The notes under the pieces: generated by a model | What the model was told of the DNA's origin: nothing | Seen by the model: only the letters and a program-made list of their open reading frames with translations | Databases searched by the model: none | In this document: piece after piece, positions 44,467-53,700 of the stretch | Layout: every line of letters begins with the position of its first letter | Position numbering within the stretch: position 1 is the stretch's first letter | NCBI GenBank assembly: GCA_910584905.1 | Contig: CAJUCQ010000007.1 | Coordinates: 1-62,338 of the forward strand | Direction: 5' to 3' | DNA: 62,338 nt | DNA from: an uncultured Muribaculaceae bacterium | GTDB lineage: Bacteria; Bacteroidota; Bacteroidia; Bacteroidales; Muribaculaceae | Position numbers and translations under genes: made by a program

Positions 44467-45860
44467 AAAAACACATTCTCGCCGCCGTGGCGGCGCTCGC
44501 GCTGGGGACATCGGCGCTCTTCGCCGGCGAAGCCCCGAAATATATCTTCTACTACATCGGCGACGGCATGGGCATGGGCCCCGTAAGCGCCGCCGAAAGC
44601 TATTGGCGCGACATCCGCGGCGAGAAAAGCCCGCTGACGATGATGCAAATGCCTGTCGTCGGGTGGACGCGCACCTACTCCGCCTCAAGCCCCGTGACAG
44701 ACTCGGCGGCGGCAGGCACGGCGCTTTCCACGGGCTTCAAGACCCGCAACGGCATGCTGGGCCAAGACGCCGACAGCACGGACGTCGTGTCCATAGCCCG
44801 CATCTTCAAAGACCGCGGCATGGGCGTCGGCGTGATTACGTCGGTAGCCGCCGACGACGCAACGCCGGGCGCATTCTACGCCCATGTGCCCTACCGCAAG
44901 ATGTTCTACGACATCGACTGCGCCCTTGCCTCAAGCGGCTACGACTTCGTCGGCGGCGCAGGCATTCAGGGCACAAAAGACAAGGACGGCACGCCGACGG
45001 ACGTGCTTGCGCGCCTCGACGACGCCGGGGTGCAAATTCTCCGCGGCCCCGCCGAGCTCGACAAGGCCGGCGACGGCCGCGTACTGCTCCTCAACACCGA
45101 GGGCCGTCCGGCATGGAACATCGGCTACACCATCGACTCTATCGGCGCGGCAACGCTCAATCTGCCTCAGATGACACGCGCGTGCCTCACCCACCTCGAA
45201 CGCCGCTCGCCCAAAGGCTTCTTCATGATGGTCGAAGGCGGCAACATCGACCACGCCCTCCACGGCAACGACGGCGGCGCCGCCATCAAAGAAGTAATCA
45301 ACTTCGACGAAGCCATCGCCGTGGCCTTCGACTTCTACAAGGCTCATCCCGACGAAACGCTCATCGTCGTCACCGCCGACCACGACACGGGCGGCCTCTC
45401 CGTGGGCAACCGCAGCCTCCACTACGACGCCCGGCTCGGACTCTTCGACCACCAGCGCGTGTCGAAGGAAGCCTTCAGCGACTACTGCAAGTCGCTCATG
45501 GACAAGAGCGATTCGTACACATGGGCCGACATGAAGGCCTACCTTCAGGCCAAGCTCGGCTTCTTCGGGCCGGTGGCCGTCAGCGCAGAACAAGAGGAGA
45601 CGCTCCGCAAGCTTTTCGACGAGACCTTCCGCCTGCGCCACAGCTCCGACCAGAAGACTCTCTACGCAAGCTTCAACGCCTTCGCCGTCGAGGTGTTCAG
45701 AATCCTGAACGATGCCGCCGGCATAGGCTTCACCACCACGAGCCACACGGGCAACCCCGTGCCCGTATTCGCCGTCGGCGTCGGCGCCGACGCCTTCAAA
45801 GGCTTCAACGACAATTCCGAAATCCCCGCCCGCATACTCAAAATCGCAAGCGAGGACTAA
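44463..45860 (+). CDS. Alkaline phosphatase, exported
   Basis: The 465-aa protein has a signal peptide (1-21, cleavage near FAG) and is a periplasmic or surface phosphomonoesterase. The nucleophile is Ser81 in PVTDSAAAGTA; metal-binding blocks are GDGMGMG at 33-39, EGGNIDHALHGND, VTADHDTGG and TSHTGNPVPV. All classic ligand regions are intact. Between VTADHD and TSH it carries a helical insertion of about 110 residues (including FFGPVAVSAEQEETLRKLF), as in Bacteroidetes enzymes of this class. The start overlaps the GH3 gene stop by 4 nt. With the upstream secreted nuclease, it would liberate phosphate from nucleotides. Confidence 0.93.
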   Translation: MKKHILAAVAALALGTSALFAGEAPKYIFYYIGDGMGMGPVSAAESYWRDIRGEKSPLTMMQMPVVGWTRTYSASSPVTDSAAAGTALSTGFKTRNGMLGQDADSTDVVSIARIFKDRGMGVGVITSVAADDATPGAFYAHVPYRKMFYDIDCALASSGYDFVGGAGIQGTKDKDGTPTDVLARLDDAGVQILRGPAELDKAGDGRVLLLNTEGRPAWNIGYTIDSIGAATLNLPQMTRACLTHLERRSPKGFFMMVEGGNIDHALHGNDGGAAIKEVINFDEAIAVAFDFYKAHPDETLIVVTADHDTGGLSVGNRSLHYDARLGLFDHQRVSKEAFSDYCKSLMDKSDSYTWADMKAYLQAKLGFFGPVAVSAEQEETLRKLFDETFRLRHSSDQKTLYASFNAFAVEVFRILNDAAGIGFTTTSHTGNPVPVFAVGVGADAFKGFNDNSEIPARILKIASED

Positions 45861-45899
45861 GCTCTCATCCCCTCTCCCGACAATATCCCACCGACCCCA

Positions 45900-47006
45900 A
45901 TGGACACGCATCATCATCATCCCGAAAACGACGAGCAATATCTCGGCCTCAGTGTCAACAGCGGCGTAGACCGGCCGCCGAGCGTCAACCCCTACCTCTC
46001 GCGCCGCCCGCGACGCAAACCCGTGCCCACACCCGGCGAACTCGTCGAAGGCATCCTCAAGGGCGACATCACATCGCTCAGCCGCGCCGTCACCCTCGTC
46101 GAAAGCTTGGCTCCCGACCATTACGCCATAGCTCAGGAAGTGATTGAAAAATGCCTTCCCCACAGCGGCAACTCGCGGCGCATAGGCATCACGGGCGTGC
46201 CCGGAGCCGGAAAAAGCACGTCGATCGACGTATTCGGGCTTGAAGTCCTGCGCCGCACCGGCGGCAAACTCGCCGTTCTGGCCATCGACCCCTCCAGCGA
46301 ACGCACCAAAGGGAGCATCCTCGGCGACAAGACGCGCATGGAGAAACTCAGCACCCACCCCGGCGCCTTCATCCGCCCCAGCCCCTCGGCCGGAAGCCTC
46401 GGCGGCGTGGCCCGCAAGACGCGCGAGACAATCGTGCTTTGCGAGGCCGCAGGCTACAACAACATTTTTGTCGAGACCGTAGGCGTAGGGCAAAGCGAGA
46501 CTGCCGTGCACTCGATGGTCGACTTCTTTCTGCTCATCCAGCTCGCAGGCACGGGCGACGAACTTCAGGGCATCAAGCGAGGCATCATGGAGATGGCCGA
46601 CGGCATCATCATCAACAAAGCCGACGGCGATAACATCGGCCCCGCGCAGCTGGCGCAGGCACAGTTCAGGAGCGCCCTCCACCTCTTCCCGCCGACAGCC
46701 TCGGGATGGCAGCCCGAAGTGCTCACTTATTCGGGCTACTACGAACTCGGCATCACCGAGGTGTGGGATATGATCGACCGCTACTTCGCCTTCGTAAAAG
46801 CCAACGGCTACTTCGAGCGCAAGCGTCAGGAACAGTCGCGCTGGTGGATGTACGAGACCATCGACGAACAGCTCCGCAAACATTTCTACGAAAACCCCGA
46901 CGTCGAGGCGCTCCTCGCCCGCAACGAGGACGACGTGCTGGCCAACCGCCGCTCAAGTTTCGCCGCCGCGTCGGAAGTACTCAATTTCTATTTCAAGAAG
47001 CGCTGA
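45900..47006 (+). CDS. meaB: Methylmalonyl-CoA mutase-associated GTPase MeaB
   Basis: The 368-aa G3E P-loop GTPase protects and helps reload the cobalamin cofactor of methylmalonyl-CoA mutase. Motifs: Walker A GVPGAGKST at 99-107, AIDPSSERTKGSILGDKTRM, ETVGVGQSE (switch-like), and NKADGDN as the base-specifying NKxD. The first 40 residues form a polar extension with a run of four histidines that is absent from E. coli ArgK; its function is unknown. The mutase genes are not in this window. The gene starts 39 nt after the phosphatase stop. Confidence 0.94.
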   Translation: MDTHHHHPENDEQYLGLSVNSGVDRPPSVNPYLSRRPRRKPVPTPGELVEGILKGDITSLSRAVTLVESLAPDHYAIAQEVIEKCLPHSGNSRRIGITGVPGAGKSTSIDVFGLEVLRRTGGKLAVLAIDPSSERTKGSILGDKTRMEKLSTHPGAFIRPSPSAGSLGGVARKTRETIVLCEAAGYNNIFVETVGVGQSETAVHSMVDFFLLIQLAGTGDELQGIKRGIMEMADGIIINKADGDNIGPAQLAQAQFRSALHLFPPTASGWQPEVLTYSGYYELGITEVWDMIDRYFAFVKANGYFERKRQEQSRWWMYETIDEQLRKHFYENPDVEALLARNEDDVLANRRSSFAAASEVLNFYFKKR

Positions 47007-47046
47007 GGCGCCTCCGTCCCTTCACTCATCCTCTCCTTCAACAGTC

Positions 47047-47436
47047 ATGGCAAAAAAAATCCTTGCAATCCTGCTCGCCCTCATCGTCCTGCCTGCCGCT
47101 CTCTCGGCGGCGAAACCCGAGCTTGAGTTCAGCTCGAAAACATTCGACTTCGGCACCGTCCGCGAAAGCTCGCAGCCCGTGGAAACGGAGTTCACGATGA
47201 CCAATATCGGAAACGAGCCCGTGGCAATCCTGTCGGCCTCGACAAGCTGCGGATGCTCCAAGGCCGAATATCCCCAAAAACCCGTGGCACCGGGCAAAAC
47301 GGCAAAAATCAAAGTAAAATTCAACCCCGCTAGCCAGCACGGCGAAATAAACCGCGAGGTAAAGCTGCGCATCAAAAGCGCCGGAGGCAAAAGCCTGCGC
47401 GTTCCGCTTAAAATCACGGGCGTCGTAGTGCCCTGA
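47047..47436 (+). CDS. Secreted DUF1573 (HYDIN/ASPM-like Ig) protein
   Basis: The 129-aa protein has a signal peptide (1-21) and one Ig-like beta-sandwich of the DUF1573 family. The family hallmark TSCGCSKAEYP lies near residue 60, with KIKVKFNP following. The cysteine pair may form a disulfide or bind metal. DUF1573 proteins are very common in Bacteroidetes and their role is not settled. It is the last gene before a hairpin and the recA promoter region. Confidence 0.88.
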   Translation: MAKKILAILLALIVLPAALSAAKPELEFSSKTFDFGTVRESSQPVETEFTMTNIGNEPVAILSASTSCGCSKAEYPQKPVAPGKTAKIKVKFNPASQHGEINREVKLRIKSAGGKSLRVPLKITGVVVP

Positions 47437-47453
47437 ACGCAAACACGCGGATA

Positions 47454-47489
47454 CTAAGATGGAGGCGCCTCACGGAGCCTCCATCTTAG
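47454..47489 (+). terminator. 13-bp hairpin after the DUF1573 gene
   Basis: Perfect stem CTAAGATGGAGGC with GCCTCCATCTTAG and a 10-nt loop, which itself can extend the pairing. There is no T-run but an AT-rich tail follows. Confidence 0.65.
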
Positions 47490-47605
47490 ATAATAAACCA
47501 ATCATTATCACATTTCTTGCAATGGAAAAAGTAATTTCTTGCTTTTGTACATATCAAACAAGGGCGGAAATGGAAAAGTTCGCCGACCGTCGCCGAAAAA
47601 GCGAA

Positions 47606-47625
47606 TTTAACACGGTTTAACACCG
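47606..47625 (+). promoter_or_regulatory. Tandem 10-bp repeat upstream of recA
   Basis: TTTAACACGG at 47606-47615 is followed directly by TTTAACACCG at 47616-47625, centred about 40 bp upstream of the recA -7 box. It may be a regulator site covering the -33 region, which itself has no TTTG. Confidence 0.4.
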
Positions 47626-47655
47626 CTGTGCATGGCAATTACACACATCCGTGCT

Positions 47656-47663
47656 TAACTTTG
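47656..47663 (+). promoter_or_regulatory. -7 box for recA
   Basis: TAACTTTG lies 48 nt before the recA ATG. The usual -33 TTTG is absent, compatible with activator dependence or a weak basal promoter. Confidence 0.65.
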
Positions 47664-47711
47664 CAACAACAAAACGAATAATCACACACACAACATACTC
47701 TCCTTAAAACT

Positions 47712-48896
47712 ATGGCAAAAAAAGAAGACAGCAAAAAAGCCGCCGCCAACCCCGAAGAAGCCGCCCGCGCGGCGCGGCTCGACGCCCTCGCGCAGGCGAT
47801 GGGACGAATCGAAAAGGCCTACGGCCGCGGCGCAGTGATGAAAATGGGCGACGAAGTGATTGAAAACGTCGAGGTAATCCCCACGGGGTCCATCGCGCTC
47901 AACCACGCCTTGGGCGTCGGAGGCTATCCCCGAGGCCGCATCATCGAAATCTACGGGCCCGAATCGTCGGGCAAGACCACCCTTGCCATCCATGCCATCG
48001 CCGAAGCCCAGAAGCGCGGAGGTATCGCCGCCATCATCGACGCCGAACACGCCTTCGACCGCTTCTACGCCCAAGGACTCGGCGTCGACGTCAACAACCT
48101 GCTCATTTCCCAGCCCGACAACGGCGAGCAGGCCCTTGAAATCGCCGAACAGCTCATCCGCTCGTCGGCAATCGACATCCTCGTGGTCGACTCCGTGGCG
48201 GCTCTCACGCCCAAAAACGAAATCGAAGGCGAGATGGGCGACCGCAACATGGGCCTTCAGGCGCGACTCATGTCGCAGGCAATGCGCAAACTCACCGGCG
48301 CCATCGCCCGCACCAACACCACCTGCATATTCATCAACCAGCTCCGCGAGAAAATAGGGCAGATGTTCGGCCCGGCGGAGACAACCACCGGCGGCAACGC
48401 CCTCAAATTCTACGCCTCGGTGCGCATCGACATCCGAAGCCGCACGGCCATCAAGGACGGCGAAGACATCCTCGGCAAGCGCGCATTCGTCAAAGTGGTA
48501 AAAAACAAGGTAGCCCCTCCATTCAAGCGCGCCGAATTCGACCTCATGTTCGGCGAAGGCATCTCGCGCGCAGGCGAAATCCTTGACCTCGGCGTCGAGC
48601 ACGGCGTCATCAAAAAGAGCGGCTCTTGGTTCAGCTACGAAAGCTCCAAGCTCGCTCAAGGCCGCGACGCCGCCAAAAAGGTGATTCAGGACAACCCCGA
48701 ACTTGCCGACGAACTCGAACAAAAAATCATGGAAGCGCTTAAAGACGCCGACAAATCGCCCGCGGCCCGCGCACGCCGCGCACAAACCGAGAGCTCCGCA
48801 CCCGCCGCTACAGCTCCGGCCGAAAGCAATGACACCGCTGGCGACCTCTTCGACGACGAGCTCCCTGACGATTTCTCCATCGAGGAGGATCTTTAA
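47712..48896 (+). CDS. recA: Recombinase RecA
   Basis: The 394-aa protein polymerises on single-stranded DNA for homologous recombination and SOS signalling. Walker A GPESSGKTT is at 82-90, followed by FINQLREKIGQMFG (loop L1 region) and ETTTGGNALKFYASVR (loop L2). An N-terminal lysine/alanine-rich stretch of about 20 residues precedes the normal start. The C-terminal tail (about 350-394) is rich in Ala/Pro and ends acidic (DELPDDFSIEEDL), which in other RecA proteins damps DNA binding. It has its own promoter and a long terminator hairpin. Confidence 0.98.
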   Translation: MAKKEDSKKAAANPEEAARAARLDALAQAMGRIEKAYGRGAVMKMGDEVIENVEVIPTGSIALNHALGVGGYPRGRIIEIYGPESSGKTTLAIHAIAEAQKRGGIAAIIDAEHAFDRFYAQGLGVDVNNLLISQPDNGEQALEIAEQLIRSSAIDILVVDSVAALTPKNEIEGEMGDRNMGLQARLMSQAMRKLTGAIARTNTTCIFINQLREKIGQMFGPAETTTGGNALKFYASVRIDIRSRTAIKDGEDILGKRAFVKVVKNKVAPPFKRAEFDLMFGEGISRAGEILDLGVEHGVIKKSGSWFSYESSKLAQGRDAAKKVIQDNPELADELEQKIMEALKDADKSPAARARRAQTESSAPAATAPAESNDTAGDLFDDELPDDFSIEEDL

Positions 48897-48917
48897 CCGC
48901 TTACCCCCGACACACGC

Positions 48918-48962
48918 CGCGGCGCGGAGAAGCCATCACATCATGGCCATCTCCGCGCCGCG
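48918..48962 (+). terminator. Long composite hairpin after recA
   Basis: A 13-bp perfect outer stem (CGCGGCGCGGAGA with TCTCCGCGCCGCG) holds a smaller inner stem (GCCAT with ATGGC). It starts 21 nt after the recA stop and is followed by ACTTATTT. Confidence 0.7.
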
Positions 48963-49145
48963 ACTTATTTCAACACCCGCAAAAACAAGCACCCCCGCCA
49001 CCGGCCGCTCTACCACTATCCGTCGTTATCCGCTATCATCTGACGTTCAGCGAAAAAGGGTGTCGCACGTAGCTCTACAGGCTCTTGAGGGAGGGGTGAG
49101 GGATGTTGGCGACGCGTGTTAACGCACGTTAAATTCGCGGAAAAG
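48963..49145. other. Non-coding stretch between recA and tRNA-Pro
   Basis: About 180 bases with stop codons in the visible frames and no protein motif. It includes a GTTAAC-centred near-palindrome near 49117-49132 (GTGTTAACGCAC). I see no gene. Confidence 0.5.
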
Positions 49146-49177
49146 TTTGCATATACCGAAAAAAGGACGTAACTTTG
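49146..49177 (+). promoter_or_regulatory. Consensus promoter for tRNA-Pro
   Basis: TTTG at 49146-49149, a 20-bp spacer and TAACTTTG at 49170-49177. Transcription should start about 15 nt before the mature tRNA. Confidence 0.85.
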
Positions 49178-49196
49178 CATCGCTTTTCAGAAATAT

Positions 49197-49270
49197 CGGG
49201 GTGTAGCTCAGTTGGTTAGAGTACGCGTCTGGGGGGCGTGAGGTCGCTAGTTCGAGTCTAGTCACCCCGA
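49197..49270 (+). tRNA. tRNA-Pro, anticodon GGG
   Basis: A complete cloverleaf can be drawn. The 7-bp acceptor stem is CGGGGTG with CACCCCG. The D stem is GCTC with GAGT, and the anticodon stem CGCGT with GCGTG includes two wobble pairs. The anticodon loop is CTGGGGG, giving anticodon GGG at 49231-49233. The T stem is GCTAG with CTAGT around TTCGAGT, and the discriminator is A. CCA is not encoded. It decodes CCC, very frequent in this window, and CCU, and G37 makes it a candidate TrmD substrate. Confidence 0.95.
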
Positions 49271-49283
49271 CAAAATCAAAAGC

Positions 49284-49319
49284 AAACCGCTGTAACTTTT
49301 AAAGCTACGGCGGTTTTTT
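49284..49319 (+). terminator. Terminator after tRNA-Pro
   Basis: An 11-bp stem with one wobble pair (AAACCGCTGTA with TACGGCGGTTT) ends in six T. Confidence 0.9.
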
Positions 49320-49417
49320 CATATATTGCGGGGCGGAGTTTCGCCGGGACTCAGACCGGTGTAAGCCGCTTTAACATTCATTTTCAAGGTTTTCTTCCTC
49401 GTTCCGTATTATCTGCG

Positions 49418-49425
49418 TAACTTTG
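49418..49425 (+). promoter_or_regulatory. -7 box for the efflux operon
   Basis: TAACTTTG lies 100 nt before the membrane fusion protein ATG, with no good TTTG upstream. The long 5' leader (about 49431-49525) has no ORF or obvious riboswitch that I can recognise. Confidence 0.55.
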
Positions 49426-49525
49426 CGGCGAACTATACAGGCCATCCGCGCGTTATATTTTTTTAGTTCATCACATAATGCTCCACAGCCCCTGACCGCG
49501 GCCTTCTATCAACCATTCTTACGAT

Positions 49526-50737
49526 ATGAACAAAAAACAACTTGCAAGTTCCGGCATCGCCACTATCCGCCATAACCCGCGTCGCACAGCCCTCGCCGTC
49601 GCCATCCTCCTCGCTCTTGCCGCCGGAGGCGTCATCCTTTGGCATGTGCTCAAGCCCAAACCCGTGCCGCCCGTTCCGCCGGCCGTGGGTATCGAGACGG
49701 TGAAGACCGGCAATGTGAATATCTACGGCGAATACGTGGGCCGCATCCGCGCCCAGCAGTTTGTCGAAGTCCGCGCCCGCGTCGAAGGCTATCTCCAGAA
49801 GATGTTTTTTGAAGAAGGCACGCCGGTGAAAAAGGGCCAGACCCTCTTCATCATCGACCCCACTCTCTACAAGGCCCGCGCCGAACGCGCCCGCGCCCAA
49901 CTCAACAAGGCCCGCATGAACGCTCAGAAAGCCGAGCGCGACTACGAACGCATCAAGCCCCTCTACGAGCAGAACGCGGCCTCGCAGCTCGACTACGACA
50001 ACGCGCGCACGGCCTACGAGACGGCCGCGGCGGAGGTGCACGTGGCGCAGGCCGACCTCACTCAGGCGCAGCTGACGCTGGGCTACACGACGGTGACGGC
50101 CCCGGCCGACGGCGTCATCTCCCAGCGCAACGCCGACCTCGGCACACTCGTCGGGCCCGGCGCCACATCGCTTTTAGCTACCATCGTGCGAAGCGACACG
50201 GTATTTGTCGACTTCTCGATGACCGCCCTCGACTACCTCCGAAGCAAGGAACGCAACGTCAGCTTCGGCCAGCGCGACGAATCGCGCGCATGGGAGCCCA
50301 CCGTGACCGTGACCCTCGCCAACGGTAAAATCTACCCCCACAAGGGCCTCGTCGACTTCGCCTCGCCGCAGGTCGACCCCAACACGGGCACATTCTCCGT
50401 CCGCGCCGCCATGCCCAACCCCGACCACACGCTTCTCCCCGGCGAATTCACCCGCGTAAAACTCCTCATGGACGTCCGCGGCAACGCCATCACCGTGCCC
50501 GCCAAGGCCGTAGTCATCGAAAAGGGCGGCGCATACATCTTTGTGATGCGCCCCGACAGCGTGGTTGAAAAGCGATTTGTCGAAACAGGCCCCGAAGTCG
50601 GCGGCAACAACATCATCATCGAGCGCGGCATCGCCCGCGGCGAGCACATCGTCACCGAAGGCTACCACAAGCTCCGCCACGGCATGAAAGTGGCCCCTAC
50701 CGAAGAAACAAGCGCCCTGACAGATTCAATCCGATGA
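49526..50737 (+). CDS. RND efflux periplasmic adaptor (membrane fusion protein, AcrA/MexA type)
   Basis: The 403-aa protein is anchored by one N-terminal helix (about 22-43, AVAILLALAAGGVILW) without a lipobox, then folds into the usual lipoyl, alpha-hairpin and beta-barrel domains. Visible phrases: VEVRARVEGYLQKMFFEEGTPVKKGQTLF (lipoyl half), a heptad-like hairpin of about 115-170 (ARAERARAQLNKARMNAQKAERDYERI), and TVTAPADGVISQ (second lipoyl half). It would connect the inner pump to the outer-membrane channel. Its stop overlaps the start of the fused pump-channel gene as ATGA, so stoichiometry may be set by coupling. No TetR or other regulator gene is next to it. Confidence 0.94.
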   Translation: MNKKQLASSGIATIRHNPRRTALAVAILLALAAGGVILWHVLKPKPVPPVPPAVGIETVKTGNVNIYGEYVGRIRAQQFVEVRARVEGYLQKMFFEEGTPVKKGQTLFIIDPTLYKARAERARAQLNKARMNAQKAERDYERIKPLYEQNAASQLDYDNARTAYETAAAEVHVAQADLTQAQLTLGYTTVTAPADGVISQRNADLGTLVGPGATSLLATIVRSDTVFVDFSMTALDYLRSKERNVSFGQRDESRAWEPTVTVTLANGKIYPHKGLVDFASPQVDPNTGTFSVRAAMPNPDHTLLPGEFTRVKLLMDVRGNAITVPAKAVVIEKGGAYIFVMRPDSVVEKRFVETGPEVGGNNIIIERGIARGEHIVTEGYHKLRHGMKVAPTEETSALTDSIR

Positions 50738-53700
50738 AAAAGAACTTCTTCCTCGACCACCCGGTATTCTCGATCGTAATCTCGATTGTGATTACCATCG
50801 TCGGCGGCATCGGTCTGACGATGCTGCCGGTCGACCAGTACCCCGACATCGTTCCGCCGGTGGTGAGCGTGTCGGCCTCATATCCGGGCGCCGACGCCAT
50901 GACCGTCACGCAGGCCGTGGCCACGCCCATCGAGCAATCGCTCAACGGCACCCCCGGCATGATCTACATGACCTCGTCCAGCTCCAACTCCGGCGGCTTC
51001 AACGCCCGCATCACCTTCGACATCGGCGTCGACCCCGAGCTGGCCGCCGTCGACATCCAGAACCGCGTCAAAATCGCCGAGGCGCGCCTCCCGGCCGAAG
51101 TCGTGCAGAACGGCATCTCCGTCGAGAAGATGACCGCCGCAAAGCTCATGACCATAGCCCTGCAAAGCTCCGACCCCAAGTTCGACGAAATATATCTCAG
51201 CAACTTCGCCACGCTCAACGTGCTCGACCTCGTGCGCCGCGTCCCGGGCGTAGGCTCCGTGTCGAACGTCGGCTCGCGCTACTACGCCATGCTCATCCAC
51301 GTGGCCCCGGACAAACTCGCCGACATGGGCCTCACCGTGAGCGACATCCAGAGCGCGCTCAAGGACCAGAACCGCGAGTCGGCCGCCGGCGTGCTCGGGC
51401 AGGCCCCGATGGACGGCATCGACCTCACGGTGCCTATCATCGCCCGCGGGCGCCTCTCTTCGGTGAGCGAGTTCGAGGACATCGTCCTGCGCGCCAACAA
51501 GGACGGCTCGCTCCTGCGACTCAAAGACGTGGCCGACGTGCGCCTCGAAGCCCAAAGCTATTCCACCGAGAGCGGAATCAACGGCGGCAACGCCGCAATC
51601 ATGGAAATATCCATGCTCCCGGGCGCCAACGCCCTTGACGTGGCCAAAGAAGTCAAGAAGCTGCTCGCCGAAATCGAGACCACACTCCCCGAAGGGCTGT
51701 CATTCGCCATTCCCTTCGACATGACGACGTATATCTCCGAGTCGATCCACCACGTGTACCGCACCTTCTTCGAAGCCCTCCTGCTGGTTATCCTCGTCGT
51801 GTTCCTCTCGCTCCAGAACTGGCGCGCCACGCTCATCCCCGTCATCGCCGTGCCCATCTCGCTCATCGGCACCTTCGGCGCCATGCTCATCTTCGGCTTC
51901 TCGCTCAACATGCTCACCCTCCTCGGCCTCATCCTCGCCATCGGCATCGTCGTCGACGACGCCATCGTCGTGGTCGAGAACGTCGACCGCATCATGAACT
52001 CACGGCGCATCTCAGCCAAAGAAGCCACGCGCGAGGCCATGAGCGGCCTCAGCTCGGCGCTCATTGCCATGAGCCTCGTGCTTTGCGCCGTGTTCGTCCC
52101 CGTGAGCTTCCTCCCGGGCATCACGGGCCAGCTCTACCGCCAGTTCACCGTCACCATCGCCGTGTCAGTGATTATATCCACGGTCGTGGCCCTGACGCTT
52201 TCGCCGGTGATGTGCGCCGCCCTGCTCAAGCCCGAAGAAAAAGGCAAGCGCAAGCCCAAATTCTTCCACCTCATCAACTACTGGCTGCGCCGCGGCAACG
52301 GTTTCTACTGCCGCATGGCCGGACGCTCCTTCGCCCGCCCGAAGCGCATGCTCGCGGCTTTCGGCCTTGTCCTCGTGGCAATATACGTCTGCAACAGCAT
52401 CATGCCGCGCTCGTTCATGTCGGCCGAAGACCAAGGCTACTTCACCGTCGAGCTCGAGCTCCCCGAAGGCTCCACCATCGAGCGCACGCGCGCCGTCACC
52501 GAGCGCGCCCTCACATTCCTTGAGAACGACCCCGACGTCGAGTACGTCCTCAACGTCACGGGCTCGTCGCCGCGAATGGGCACCAATCAGGCCCACACCC
52601 TCCTCACCGTCATCCTCAAACCGTGGGAAGAGCGCTCCAACGGCTCCCTCGCCGCCCTCCGCGAACGCCTCAAAAAGGAATTCTCCAAATACCCCGAAAG
52701 CAACGTCTACTTCTTCTCCCCGGCCATCATCCCCGGCCTCGGCACCTCCGGCGGCTTCGAGATGGTAGTCGAAGCCCGCGCCGACGCCTCCTACGAAAAC
52801 CTCCGCGCCGCTGTCGACACCATCATGGCCCACGCCGCCGCCATGCCGCAGTTCGAGGGGCTGTCATCGTCGATGCAGGCCGACATCCCACAGCTCTTCT
52901 TCGACGTCGACCGCGACCGCGCAAAACTTCAGGGAATACCCGTGAGCGACATCTTCTCGACCATGAAAGCGTTCACAGGCTCGGTCTACGTCAACGACTT
53001 CAACATGTTCAACCGCATCTACCGCGTCTACATCCAAGCCTCACCCGAGTTCCGCGCCCGCCGCGAAAACCTCGGCCTCTTCTTCGTCCGCGGCGCCGAC
53101 AAGGCGATGGTGCCCGTGACATCGCTCGGCACCACCCACTACACCACCGGACCCGGCACTATCGGACGCTTCAACATGTTCAACGCCGTCACAATCTCCG
53201 GCGAAGCCGCCCACGGCTACTCCACCGGCGACGCCATGATTGCCCTTCAGGAAATCGCCGACCGCTACCTCCCCGACAACATCGGCATCGAATGGAGCGG
53301 TCTATCATACCAGCAGAAGCATCAGGACGGCAACACGGGCCTCGTCCTCGGCCTCGCCCTCGTATTCGTCTTTCTCTTCCTCGCCGCCCTCTACGAGAGC
53401 TGGACCGTGCCCCTCGCCGTGGTGCTCTCGCTCCCGGTAGCCCTCCTCGGCGCATACCTCGGCATCGCCGTCACGGGCCTCGAAAACAACGTCTACTTCC
53501 AAATCGGACTCGTCATGCTCGTGGGCCTCGTGGCCAAGAACGCCATCCTTATCGTCGAATTCGCCAAAGAAGCCGACGACGCCGGCATGTCGCCGAAGGA
53601 AGCCGCCCTCACTGCAGCCCGCCTGCGCTTCCGACCCATCGTCATGACCTCGCTCGCCTTCATGCTCGGCCTCCTGCCCCTGCTCGTGGCCACAGGCCCG

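Noticed and set aside
44931..46883. A 650-codon minus-strand open frame across the phosphatase and meaB genes
   Set aside because: It spans two well-identified genes and an intergenic gap, and shows no recognisable domain.
49197..49270. tRNA-Pro as an integration site
   Set aside because: I saw no integrase gene and no repeated copy of the tRNA 3' end within the window.
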